DNA of 64,000 nt from Gilliamella sp. B3022. Its GTDB lineage: Bacteria; Pseudomonadota; Gammaproteobacteria; Enterobacterales; Orbaceae. A program made the translations under genes and the position numbers. The notes under the pieces were generated by a model that had not been told where the DNA came from, did not search any database, and saw nothing but the letters and a program-made list of their open reading frames with translations. This document shows, in pieces, positions 55,589 through 64,000 of the stretch. The number at the start of each line of letters is the position of its first letter. The first letter of the stretch is position 1. The stretch covers positions 1,089,306 to 1,153,305 of the forward strand of contig NZ_CP071867.1 of the NCBI RefSeq assembly GCF_028751545.1. Reading direction: 5' to 3'.

Positions 55589-55878
55589 AATTGAAAATAA
55601 TTATTTCTGTAATGTGTATTATTTAGACTTAAAATTATATATTATTTATTTTATTTGAGTTTATATTTTGGTATGGCTATACCTATTATGATTGATTAAA
55701 ATAGATACTATTTCATTTTTCAAAATTATATCAAAACAGGGTCATTTGTTTTCAACAAACAAAAAATTGTACAATGTATCCTATAGGTTTTAAGTAGAAC
55801 TTATTTTATCTAATTTATTATGTATTCTCATTTAAAATTCTATTAAATAACTATTAAATATAGTAAGGAATCGCTCAA

Positions 55879-56430
55879 ATGTTTGGAAATAAAATAAATC
55901 GTCAAATTATTGTTTGGACTACTCTGATTGGTGGATTCATTAGCGCACTGGTTAAATGGGGTTCTGAAGTTAATATGCCTCCTCGTGTTCCTGGGGAAAT
56001 TTCACCACCTGCGGCACACATTGATGCATGGCTCGGTTGGTTAGGCATTAATTCTCATTCACTTGATTATGTTTACCAAACGGCAATCGTTTCGGGCGCA
56101 GTAACACTTTATCACTGGTTGTTTAGTTTTGCCTTTGCCTTCGTTTATGTATTTATTGCCTACTTCTGGAATAATATTCGATTATGGTATGGTGCATTTT
56201 ATGGCATTATCATTACCGTTATGATGCACGGTTTTTTAATTCCGCTATTAGGTTTTCGTCATCCCGCTTATGATCCGCAAGGCACCGTTGGTTGGTTATG
56301 GAACCTAAATGGTTATGAACTTTGGAGTGAAATTTTAGGGCATATCTATTGGGGTGTATCGATCGAAATCTGTATGATCGCTGTGCTTGCTCATTTTTCA
56401 AGACCAATCCGTGGCGAATGGCGCCAGTAG
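55879..56430 (+). CDS. yagU: YagU-family (DUF1440) inner-membrane protein
   Basis: A 183-residue membrane protein of the YagU family, which has been linked to acid resistance in E. coli but has no defined biochemical activity. Four hydrophobic segments are visible. Family-typical stretches are FISALVKWGSEVNMPPR near the N-terminus and ELWSEILGHIYWGVSIEI near the C-terminus. GGAA (AAGGAATCGCTCAA) precedes the ATG. It stands alone between mntH and metE with its own terminator. Confidence 0.85.
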   Translation: MFGNKINRQIIVWTTLIGGFISALVKWGSEVNMPPRVPGEISPPAAHIDAWLGWLGINSHSLDYVYQTAIVSGAVTLYHWLFSFAFAFVYVFIAYFWNNIRLWYGAFYGIIITVMMHGFLIPLLGFRHPAYDPQGTVGWLWNLNGYELWSEILGHIYWGVSIEICMIAVLAHFSRPIRGEWRQ

Positions 56431-56456
56431 TTAGTTTATTAATTTTCATCTGTTTC

Positions 56457-56489
56457 AATCCTTCTGTTGAAAAACAGAGGGATTTTTTT
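56457..56489 (+). terminator. Terminator of the yagU-like gene
   Basis: AATCCTTCTGTT pairs with AACAGAGGGATT (one mismatch) around a GAAA loop and continues into T7. Confidence 0.9.
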
Positions 56490-56498
56490 ATACCTTTT

Positions 56499-56523
56499 GA
56501 TATAGCTAAAAACTATATCTTTT
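56499..56523. promoter_or_regulatory. Inverted repeat upstream of metE
   Basis: GATATAG-CTAAAAA-CTATATC followed by TTTT, 92 bp before the metE ATG. It could be a second weak terminator or an operator. I find no clear MetR or MetJ box in this gap. Confidence 0.35.
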
Positions 56524-56614
56524 GATAAAAAACTAGAATTATTCAATAACATTTTTTTTTGCTATCTTTTTAACCACTAAAGAAAAGTGCTAAATGCTAA
56601 ATAAGGAAAAGAAA

Positions 56615-58888
56615 ATGAATACTGCAGTTATTGGATATCCTCGTGTTGGTAAACTTCGTGAGCTTAAATTTGCAACCGAAGCTTATTTTAAAGGTAACAA
56701 AACCCAAGCTGAATTATTAAATGAAGCAAAAGCCCTACGTGCTGAACATCTACAACAACAAGCATCACATAAAATTGCTTTAATCTCATCTAATGACTTT
56801 TCATTTTATGATGCAGTATTAGATACGGCCTGTTTACTGAATGTTATCCCTAAACGTTATCAAGATTTAGGCTTACCTGAACTCGATCGTTATTTTGCCA
56901 TGGCGCGTGGTTATCAAGGTGAAAAAGGTGATGTGCGAGCGCTGGCAATGAAAAAATGGTTTAACACTAATTACCACTACTTAGTGCCAGAAATTGAAGA
57001 TTCACTACAAATAAAACTAGCCAGTACCAAACCTTTTGACGAATATCAAGAAGCCAAAGCATTAGGTATTCAAACCAAACCGGTTGTGATTGGCGCATTA
57101 ACCTTTTTCAAATTAGCACAGTATTTAGGTAATAAACAGCTAGTTGATTTTAAAGCCGATATTATTAAAGCCTATCAAGAAATTATTCAGAAATTTACTG
57201 CACTTGGTGCGCAGTGGATACAAATTGATGAGCCAATTTTAGTGACGGATTTAACTCATGAAGATATCGCTTTATTCAATGAGCTTTATCAGTCAATTTT
57301 ATCCGTTAAAGGTACAACCAAAGTGGTTTTACAAACTTACTTTGGCGATGTGCGTGATTGTTACCAACAATTAGTGGCGTTACCATTTGACGGTATCGGA
57401 CTTGATTTTGTTGAAGGTAAACAATCCTTAGCATTACTTGAAAGTCATGGTTTCCCGGCTGATAAAGTGTTATTTGCTGGTGTGGTAAATGGTAAAAATA
57501 TTTGGAAAAATAATTATAAAAAAACATTGGAATTAGTCGCAAAAATTAAGCAAAAAGCGGCAAACATTGTGATTAATACTTCCTGTTCGTTACTGCATGT
57601 ACCTTATACATTACAAAACGAAACTAAATTAACGATTCAACAACGAGCTTATTTTGCTTTTGCCCAAGAAAAACTACAAGAGTTAGCTGAACTTGGTGAA
57701 TTAGTCAAAGACTCGAATTTTGAAAATAGTCCGGCTTACAAAGCAAATCAAACCCTATTTACGCGTGAGCGTGAAGGAGCAAATCAAACGGTACGTCAAA
57801 AAGTTTCGGCTTTAAAAGCGTCTGATTTTACCCGTCTACCAGAATTTTCAGTACGTGAAGCAGCACAGAAAAAAGCCTTTAATTTGCCATTATTACCTAC
57901 AACAACGATTGGTTCATTTCCGCAAACACCTGATGTACGTTTAAACCGTGCAAAATTCAAGAAAGGTGAAATTTGTTTAAATGAATATACCGAGTTTAAC
58001 AAACAAAAAATTGCAGAATGCATCAAGCTTCAAGAACAGATTGGTATTGATGTGTTAGTTCACGGCGAATTTGAACGTAATGACATGGTTGAGTATTTTG
58101 GTGAAAGCTTAAATGGTTTTGTCTTTACTGAAAAAGCATGGGTGCAATCATATGGTACTCGTTGTGTTAAGCCACCAATTGTATGGGGTGATATTTCACG
58201 CTCTAAACCAATTACCGTTGAATATTCACAATATGCACAAAGCCTAACTGACAAACCCGTTAAAGGCATGTTAACTGGCCCTGTGACGATCCTTAACTGG
58301 TCGTTCCCTCGTGAAGATATTTCACAAAAAGAGTCAGTATTCCAAATTGGTTTAGCAATCAGTGATGAAGTGTTAGATCTTGAAGCGGCCGGCATTAAAG
58401 TCATCCAAATTGATGAAGCAGCGTTAAAAGAGAAATTACCATTACGTAAAGCTGATTGGAATAGTGAATATCTGGATTGGGCTATTCCGGCATTTAGACT
58501 AGTGCACAGCAAAGTACAAGCTGATACACAAATTCATACACATATGTGTTATAGCGAATTTGCTGACATTATTAAAGATATCGATGCCATGGATGCTGAT
58601 GTGATTTCATTTGAAGCATCACGTTCTAATCTACAATTGATTGATGTGCTTAAAGCCAATAATTTTAAAACGGAAGTTGGACCGGGTGTTTATGATATCC
58701 ATTCACCACGTGTACCACCGGTTGCTGAAATCAAAGCAACAATTGAGAAGTTACTGGCAAAAATTGACAAGCAAAAACTTTGGATTAATCCGGATTGTGG
58801 TTTAAAAACTCGTGGTGAGAAAGAAGTTGTTGCAAGTTTAGAACATTTAGTTCAAGCAACATTAGAAGTTCGAAAAACACTTAATTAA
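56615..58888 (+). CDS. metE: Cobalamin-independent methionine synthase MetE
   Basis: Transfers methyl from 5-methyl-tetrahydrofolate (polyglutamate) to homocysteine using zinc. The double-barrel architecture shows [12 protein letters not shown] at the N-terminus and [10 protein letters not shown] at the start of the second barrel. Zinc ligands are the His/Cys in HTHMCYSEF, the Glu in the IQIDEAAL region and the Cys in [10 protein letters not shown]. It is 757 residues from ATG 56615 (AAGGA 7 nt upstream; E. coli 753). metF follows in the same direction, a pairing that supplies the methyl donor. Confidence 0.97.
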   Translation: MNTAVIGYPRVGKLRELKFATEAYFKGNKTQAELLNEAKALRAEHLQQQASHKIALISSNDFSFYDAVLDTACLLNVIPKRYQDLGLPELDRYFAMARGYQGEKGDVRALAMKKWFNTNYHYLVPEIEDSLQIKLASTKPFDEYQEAKALGIQTKPVVIGALTFFKLAQYLGNKQLVDFKADIIKAYQEIIQKFTALGAQWIQIDEPILVTDLTHEDIALFNELYQSILSVKGTTKVVLQTYFGDVRDCYQQLVALPFDGIGLDFVEGKQSLALLESHGFPADKVLFAGVVNGKNIWKNNYKKTLELVAKIKQKAANIVINTSCSLLHVPYTLQNETKLTIQQRAYFAFAQEKLQELAELGELVKDSNFENSPAYKANQTLFTREREGANQTVRQKVSALKASDFTRLPEFSVREAAQKKAFNLPLLPTTTIGSFPQTPDVRLNRAKFKKGEICLNEYTEFNKQKIAECIKLQEQIGIDVLVHGEFERNDMVEYFGESLNGFVFTEKAWVQSYGTRCVKPPIVWGDISRSKPITVEYSQYAQSLTDKPVKGMLTGPVTILNWSFPREDISQKESVFQIGLAISDEVLDLEAAGIKVIQIDEAALKEKLPLRKADWNSEYLDWAIPAFRLVHSKVQADTQIHTHMCYSEFADIIKDIDAMDADVISFEASRSNLQLIDVLKANNFKTEVGPGVYDIHSPRVPPVAEIKATIEKLLAKIDKQKLWINPDCGLKTRGEKEVVASLEHLVQATLEVRKTLN

Positions 58889-58916
58889 CAGCGTTAATTA
58901 ATTTGCTTTACCTTAA

Positions 58917-58944
58917 TTTCCGCCGCCGATTTTGGCGGCGGAAA
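58917..58944 (+). terminator. GC-rich hairpin between metE and metF
   Basis: TTTCCGCCGCC-GATTTT-GGCGGCGGAAA, a perfect 11-bp stem with no T-tract, 29 nt after the metE stop. In an AT-rich genome this is the most stable hairpin I noticed. It probably limits metF readthrough or protects the metE mRNA end. Confidence 0.7.
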
Positions 58945-58986
58945 TGTCAGTAAGGATAATAGTAATCACACCAATGGATGATACAG

Positions 58987-59862
58987 ATGAAAACAAATTT
59001 ACTCTTTAATAAAAAAACCGTGTTCTCTTTTGAAGTTTTTCCCCCTAAAAAAACGTCACCTTTAGAGACAATCTATAGCACATTGCGTGAACTTGGTTAC
59101 TTCAAACCTGATTTTATCAGTGTTACTTATGGCGCAGGTGGTAGTTTGAATGGTCAAACGACAATTGATATCGCCCACGCTGTCAAACATACTTATGGCA
59201 TTGAAAGTGTTGCTCATTTGCCGGGAATTAATTTTGATAAAGCAGAAATGCAGAAAATTCTTCATGATCTTAAATGTGCCGGTATCGATAATGTGCTTGC
59301 TTTGCGTGGTGATATTAGCCCGACAGTTACACCTAAAGATGATTTTCGCTATGCCAGCGAGCTGGTTTCATTTATTAAAGAAAATGGTGATTTTAATGTG
59401 ATTGGGGCCTGTTATCCTGAAGGACATCTTGAAGCATCAACGCTAAAACAAGATTTAATACATTTAAAAGAAAAGGTGAGTGCAGGAACAGATCAACTCA
59501 TATCACAGCTATTTTTTGATAATGACTATTTTTATACTTTCTTAGACAAAGCCCGTGATATGGGAATTAATGTACCAATTGAAGCAGGGATTATGCCGGT
59601 AACGAACAAAAACCAAATTGAACGTATGGTATCGATGTGTGGCGTAAATCTACCGAAGAAATTCAAACAGATGATGGAGAAATACGAGCATCACCCTGAT
59701 GCGTTCCGTGACGCCGGTATTGCTTATGCTATCGATCAGATTGTTGATTTAGTTTCACAAAATGTTGACGGTATCCATTTGTACACCATGAATAATAGCT
59801 ATATCGCTAGAAGAATTAGTGAAGCGGTATCAACGCTACTTGCAGTACCAAAGTCAGAATAG
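58987..59862 (+). CDS. metF: 5,10-methylenetetrahydrofolate reductase MetF
   Basis: Flavoprotein that makes 5-methyl-THF for MetE. The TIM barrel has FSFEVFPPKK (catalytic Glu), ISVTYGAGGS, VLALRGD and SQLFFDNDYF. The wording of these motifs (for example FEVFPPKKTSP and MEKYEHHPDA) is closer to the Firmicutes-type MetF that I recall from streptococci than to E. coli MetF. I take ATG 58987 (291 aa), with GGA 8 nt upstream; ATG 58978 has no ribosome binding site. Confidence 0.93.
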   Translation: MKTNLLFNKKTVFSFEVFPPKKTSPLETIYSTLRELGYFKPDFISVTYGAGGSLNGQTTIDIAHAVKHTYGIESVAHLPGINFDKAEMQKILHDLKCAGIDNVLALRGDISPTVTPKDDFRYASELVSFIKENGDFNVIGACYPEGHLEASTLKQDLIHLKEKVSAGTDQLISQLFFDNDYFYTFLDKARDMGINVPIEAGIMPVTNKNQIERMVSMCGVNLPKKFKQMMEKYEHHPDAFRDAGIAYAIDQIVDLVSQNVDGIHLYTMNNSYIARRISEAVSTLLAVPKSE

Positions 59863-59900
59863 TTTTATTAAGAATAATTTAAAATAGATTTTAGAAGAAT

Positions 59901-59977
<77 letters not shown>

Positions 59978-60236
59978 TCAAAGAGGTGGCTATATTATAG
60001 TAATAAAATAATAAAGCAATACCCTTCTAGCCTAAACGGCCTATTTTTACACATTCCTTAACAAATAAGGATGATTTTTGTACGAAACGGTATACACTCC
60101 TCAATATTTTTTACATTAATTATCGTTGATTATGCTCAAACTCTCCTAATTAGATAAAATAGTTCAAAAGAAAAAGAAATATTTTTTCAGGTGAATAAGA
60201 GATCTTATTTGTACGACACCGTAAACCAGATTAGTG

Positions 60237-60261
60237 AAAAGAGACGAGCTTTACTCGTCTC
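60237..60261 (-). terminator. Terminator of carAB
   Basis: Reading minus, GAGACGAG (60261 to 60254) pairs with CTCGTCTC (60248 to 60241) around a 5-nt loop, followed by TTTT. The stem begins inside the carB stop codon. The 259 bp between here and the tRNA gene show no further gene. Confidence 0.85.
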
Positions 60262-63200
60262 TATTGATAAAGTGCCTGTAATGGTTTCACGCTATGAGCT
60301 GGATCATAATCAAGCGCCGACGTTGTGGCATAAGCCGCATTCATCGTGGTATCGTAATGAACTTTATATTGAATAGCACTACGGCGTAGGATTTTCGATG
60401 CCTCAATAGCAGCCCGTCCAGATGTGGTATTGAGAATATAGCTATATTCGCCATTTTTAATATGGTCATGAATATTGGGGCGCCCTTCGTTCTCTTTTTT
60501 TACCATTTGGCAGGGTATGCCTGCTTGTTGTAATGCCTTAGCGGTGCCAAAAGTAGCATCAATACTAAAGCCATGCGCAATTAATCGTTTAGCGATCGCT
60601 AACAAGCGAGTTTTGTCTTGATCACGAACAGATAGCAAAGCTTTTCCCGATTTTTTCATACTTGATAAGCTACCAAGTTGTGCTTTGGCAAAGGCTTCGG
60701 CAAAGGTATTACCAATTCCCATCACTTCACCGGTTGAACGCATTTCAGGCCCCAAAATTGGGTCAACGCCACTAAATTTATTAAACGGTAATACCACCTC
60801 TTTTACTGAGTAATAAGGCGGTATGACTTCTTTGGTGATATTTTGTTTAGCCAGTGATTGCCCGGTCATAACTCGTGCAGCGATTTTCGCTAATGGCAAA
60901 CCGGTAGCTTTCGACACAAATGGCACGGTGCGAGCGGCTCGAGGGTTGATTTCAATCAAATAAATTTGGTTATCTTTGACGGCAAATTGCCCATTCATAA
61001 GCCCTTTTACATTAAGTTCTAACGCTAACTGTTTAGCTTGCTTGCGCAGTTGATCTAAAATTTCCGGGCTTAAAGTATATGTTGGTAATGAACAAGCTGA
61101 GTCACCCGAGTGAATACCCGCTTGTTCAATATGCTCCATAATGCCGCCAATTACGATTTGCTCGCCGTCGGCAATCACATCAATATCAACTTCAATAGCA
61201 TCATCTAAAAAGTGATCAAGTAGTACGGGAGCATTATTCGATTCACTGACTGCGGTTTTAAAATAACGTCTTAAATCTTGCTCGTTATACACAATTTCCA
61301 TTGCTCGACCACCAAGCACATAAGACGGTCTGACCACTAATGGATAGCCAATTTGTTCTGCTTTAATCACCGCATCTTCAATATCGGTAACCGTTGCATT
61401 AACTGGCTGTTTTAACTTTAACTTATCGACAATCGACTGAAAACGTTTGCGATCTTCAGCTTGATCTATCGCATCTGGCGAGGTACCAATAATCGGTAGC
61501 CCAGCGACTTCAAGCGCTCTGGCTAATTTTAATGGTGTTTGCCCGCCGTATTGTACGATTACGCCATTTGGTTTTTCCACATGAGCAATTTCAAGCACAT
61601 CTTCCAGTGTGACTGGCTCAAAGTAGAGTCGATCTGAGGTATCATAATCGGTAGATACCGTTTCCGGATTACAGTTAACCATAATTGTTTCATAACCGTC
61701 TTCACGGAGCGCCAGCGCTGCATGTACACAACAGTAATCAAACTCAATACCTTGCCCAATCCGATTCGGTCCACCGCCTAATATCATAATCTTCGGGCGA
61801 ATGAATTGTGGTTTAGCTTCGCACTCTTGTTCATAGGTTGAGTAAAGATAAGCTGTATCGGTCGAGAACTCTGCTGCGCAGGTATCAACTCGTTTATATA
61901 CAGGATGGATATCGTATTGGTTTCGTCGATCACGAACGTCTTGTTCTTTAACATTAAGCAGTTTAGCAATACGTAAATCTGAAAAACCTTTACGCTTAAG
62001 TTGCCATAATGATTCTGAATTTAGGCTAGCGAATGATTGCGATTTTAGTTGGTTTTCAAGGCTGATAAGTTCTTCAATCTGCACTAAAAACCAGCGATCG
62101 ATATTCGTTAATGTAAAAATTTCATCTAAACTAAAGCCGGCTCGAAAAGCGTCAGCAATATACCAAATTCGTTCAGCGCCCGCTTCTTGCAGTTCATAAC
62201 GTATTTTGCTGAGATTTTTTTCATCATCATAATTGTCAATTTTCGGATCAAAACCACAAGCACCGACTTCAAGCCCTCGTAGCGCTTTTTGTAATGATTC
62301 TTGAAAAGTCCGCCCAATAGCCATCACTTCACCCACTGATTTCATTTGAGTTGTTAGACGATCATTACACCCGGCAAACTTTTCGAAATTAAAGCGGGGT
62401 ATTTTTGTCACTACATAGTCGATCGAAGGCTCAAATGACGCTGGCGTTTTACCTCCGGTAATATCATTAGATAGCTCATCAAGGGTATAGCCAACCGCAA
62501 GTTTGGCCGCAATTTTTGCGATTGGAAAACCGGTTGCTTTAGATGCTAATGCTGATGAGCGTGATACCCTTGGATTCATTTCAATCACAATTAAGCGTCC
62601 GGTTTTAGGATCAACCGAAAATTGTACATTCGAACCACCTGTTTCAACGCCAATTTCACGAAGTACCGCTATCGATGCGTTACGCATGATTTGATACTCT
62701 TTATCCGTTAGTGTTTGAGCTGGCGCAACGGTAATTGAATCCCCGGTATGAATGCCCATAGGGTCAACATTTTCAATCGAACAGACGATGATGCAGTTAT
62801 CATTTTTATCTCGTACCACTTCCATTTCATACTCTTTCCAACCAATTAATGACTCATCAATGAGGAGTTCATTGGTGGGTGACAGATCAAGTCCTCGGGT
62901 ACAAATTTCATCAAATTCTTGAGTGTTATAAGCAATCCCGCCACCGGTTCCTCCCATAGTAAAAGAAGGGCGGATAATGCAAGGAAAGCCAACTTGTTCA
63001 AGTACGGCATAAGCCTCTTTTAATGAGTGAGCAATGCCGGAACGGGCAGTATCAAGACCAATTTTTTTCATGGCTTGATCAAAACGTTTGCGATCTTCAG
63101 CTTTATCAATTGCATCAGCTGTGGCGCCGATCATCTCGACATTAAATTGTTTTAAAATGCCTCTTTTATCCAGTTCTAACGCACAATTGAGCGCTGTTTG

Positions 63201-63476
63201 TCCGCCCATGGTGGGCAAAATGGCATCGGGTCTTTCTTGTTCAATAATTTTACTCACCGTTGTCCAATCAATCGGCTCAATATAGGTGGCATCCGCCATT
63301 TCTGGATCGGTCATAATGGTGGCAGGGTTAGAATTGACTAAAATAACCCGATAACCTTCTTCACGCAGAGCCTTACAAGCTTGAGCGCCGGAATAATCAA
63401 ATTCACAGGCTTGACCAATAACAATTGGGCCGGCGCCAATAATGAGAATGCTATGAATATCTGTTCGCTTAGGCAT
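60261..63476 (-). CDS. carB: Carbamoyl-phosphate synthase large subunit CarB
   Basis: Makes carbamoyl phosphate from ammonia (supplied by CarA), bicarbonate and two ATP for arginine and pyrimidine synthesis. Two homologous ATP-grasp halves are visible, with [19 protein letters not shown] and [16 protein letters not shown] heading each, [11 protein letters not shown] and [18 protein letters not shown] in the first, and [18 protein letters not shown] in the second. A C-terminal MGS-like allosteric domain follows. It is 1071 residues (E. coli 1073). The ATG is 1 nt after the carA stop. Confidence 0.98.
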   Translation of the reverse strand: MPKRTDIHSILIIGAGPIVIGQACEFDYSGAQACKALREEGYRVILVNSNPATIMTDPEMADATYIEPIDWTTVSKIIEQERPDAILPTMGGQTALNCALELDKRGILKQFNVEMIGATADAIDKAEDRKRFDQAMKKIGLDTARSGIAHSLKEAYAVLEQVGFPCIIRPSFTMGGTGGGIAYNTQEFDEICTRGLDLSPTNELLIDESLIGWKEYEMEVVRDKNDNCIIVCSIENVDPMGIHTGDSITVAPAQTLTDKEYQIMRNASIAVLREIGVETGGSNVQFSVDPKTGRLIVIEMNPRVSRSSALASKATGFPIAKIAAKLAVGYTLDELSNDITGGKTPASFEPSIDYVVTKIPRFNFEKFAGCNDRLTTQMKSVGEVMAIGRTFQESLQKALRGLEVGACGFDPKIDNYDDEKNLSKIRYELQEAGAERIWYIADAFRAGFSLDEIFTLTNIDRWFLVQIEELISLENQLKSQSFASLNSESLWQLKRKGFSDLRIAKLLNVKEQDVRDRRNQYDIHPVYKRVDTCAAEFSTDTAYLYSTYEQECEAKPQFIRPKIMILGGGPNRIGQGIEFDYCCVHAALALREDGYETIMVNCNPETVSTDYDTSDRLYFEPVTLEDVLEIAHVEKPNGVIVQYGGQTPLKLARALEVAGLPIIGTSPDAIDQAEDRKRFQSIVDKLKLKQPVNATVTDIEDAVIKAEQIGYPLVVRPSYVLGGRAMEIVYNEQDLRRYFKTAVSESNNAPVLLDHFLDDAIEVDIDVIADGEQIVIGGIMEHIEQAGIHSGDSACSLPTYTLSPEILDQLRKQAKQLALELNVKGLMNGQFAVKDNQIYLIEINPRAARTVPFVSKATGLPLAKIAARVMTGQSLAKQNITKEVIPPYYSVKEVVLPFNKFSGVDPILGPEMRSTGEVMGIGNTFAEAFAKAQLGSLSSMKKSGKALLSVRDQDKTRLLAIAKRLIAHGFSIDATFGTAKALQQAGIPCQMVKKENEGRPNIHDHIKNGEYSYILNTTSGRAAIEASKILRRSAIQYKVHYDTTMNAAYATTSALDYDPAHSVKPLQALYQ

Positions 63477-63477
63477 G

Positions 63478-64000
63478 TTATTGCTCCTGCTTATAAATTT
63501 TAATTAATTCGATAAAGTGATCAAATAGTGGGGCGGCATCGTGAGGCCCGGGACTCGCTTCGGGGTGGCCTTGAAAGCTAAAAGCCGGTTTTTGATTATG
63601 ATGAATGCCTTGTAGCGAACCGTCGAACAGTGATTTATGCGTCACACGTAAGTGAGTCGGTAAACTCATTTCATCAACGGCAAAACCATGATTTTGGGCG
63701 GTAATCATAACTCGATTATTTTCAAGATCTTTAACCGGATGATTGCCGCCATGATGTCCAAACTTCATTTTTATGGTTTTTGCACCACAAGCCAACGCTA
63801 ACAGTTGATGCCCTAAACAGATGCCAAATACTGGAATATCTGTCGTTAAAAACTGTTTTATAGCATCAATGGCATAAGTACAAGGTGCCGGATCACCTGG
63901 ACCATTTGATAGGAATATACCGTCAGGATTTAATGCTAATACCTCCTGCGCAGGGGTTTTGGCCGGAACAATGGTCAATTTACAACCCCGTTCAACTAAC
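63478..64000 (-). CDS. carA: Carbamoyl-phosphate synthase small subunit CarA, 5' part outside the window
   Basis: Glutamine amidotransferase subunit that feeds ammonia to CarB. Only the C-terminal class I GATase domain is in the window: [10 protein letters not shown], the nucleophile Cys in [24 protein letters not shown] and the His/Glu pair in [12 protein letters not shown]. The frame stays open to the window end (reading [15 protein letters not shown] at the edge), so the start and the N-terminal domain lie beyond 64000. About 174 residues are visible of roughly 380. Confidence 0.97.
   Translation of the reverse strand, partial: LVERGCKLTIVPAKTPAQEVLALNPDGIFLSNGPGDPAPCTYAIDAIKQFLTTDIPVFGICLGHQLLALACGAKTIKMKFGHHGGNHPVKDLENNRVMITAQNHGFAVDEMSLPTHLRVTHKSLFDGSLQGIHHNQKPAFSFQGHPEASPGPHDAAPLFDHFIELIKIYKQEQ

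Noticed and set aside
58060-58512. 150-codon minus-strand ORF inside metE
   Set aside because: Lies wholly within the strong metE coding frame, has no family resemblance and no ribosome binding site; a shadow of metE.
60191-60376. 61-codon plus-strand ORF before carB
   Set aside because: Overlaps the 3' end of carB and its terminator; no family and no ribosome binding site.

Overview
The window is a contiguous, AT-rich, gene-dense piece of a gammaproteobacterial chromosome. The protein sequences, the slmA-dut-coaBC, hfq-miaA-mutL-amiB and rpsB-tsf-pyrH-frr blocks, and an oriC next to mnmG all point to a relative of the Enterobacterales/Pasteurellales. The strong AT bias together with a pectin-degradation locus, a sucrose (csc) locus and gene orders that depart from the enteric ones fits Orbaceae such as the bee-gut symbiont Gilliamella. 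That assignment is inference from content, not from a database search.

Layout. 1-5661 (minus): hflX (cut by the window edge), hfq, miaA, mutL, a short amiB-like amidase and tsaE. 5780-7901 (plus): an orphan tusB, tsaC and anmK. 7908-20843: a pectin island. Its minus genes are ogl, a DhuD-type dehydrogenase, kdgF and the repressor kdgR, then a secreted-enzyme operon (tandem KdgM porin, CE12 acetylesterase, PL1 and PL9 pectate lyases). Its plus genes are a DhuI-type isomerase and a GPH-family transporter. KdgR-like boxes and CRP sites lie in both divergent promoter regions. 20916-25800: a HAD phosphatase, hda, the replication origin, mnmG and rsmG. 25845-34936: amiC, miaB, ybeZ, mrdA, mrdB and dacA. 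35132-38993: a decayed gene, then rpsB-tsf-pyrH-frr. 39457-42235: twin DeoR operators, deoC, deoR and dxr. 42242-48029: the sucrose locus (maa, cscK, cscA, cscR, cscB). 48186-59862: cysE, mscS, slmA-dut-coaBC, recN (SOS box), mntH (Fur box), a YagU-like membrane protein, metE and metF. 59901-64000 (minus): an initiator tRNA and carB-carA (carA cut by the window end).

How the parts work together. The pectin island encodes a nearly complete route: extracellular or periplasmic lyases and an acetylesterase, an outer-membrane porin, an inner-membrane symporter, Ogl, KdgF, an isomerase and a dehydrogenase giving 2-keto-3-deoxygluconate; kdgK and kdgA are not in the window. The isomerase/dehydrogenase pair resembles the streptococcal DhuI/DhuD enzymes rather than enteric KduI/KduD. 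The sucrose locus is a permease-hydrolase-fructokinase system under a LacI-type repressor and CRP. The origin region pairs oriC with hda, the gene that inactivates DnaA.

The observations I rate highest are: hda and mrdA have no AUG/GUG/UUG start that would retain their conserved N-termini and appear to begin at AUU and AUC behind good ribosome binding sites; mnmG and the head of rsmG are packed with GATC sites, with synonymous Ile codons chosen to make them; the oligogalacturonate porin is a tandem duplication of the KdgM barrel; and pectin catabolism uses DhuI/DhuD-type enzymes. I saw no insertion sequences, prophage or CRISPR array.
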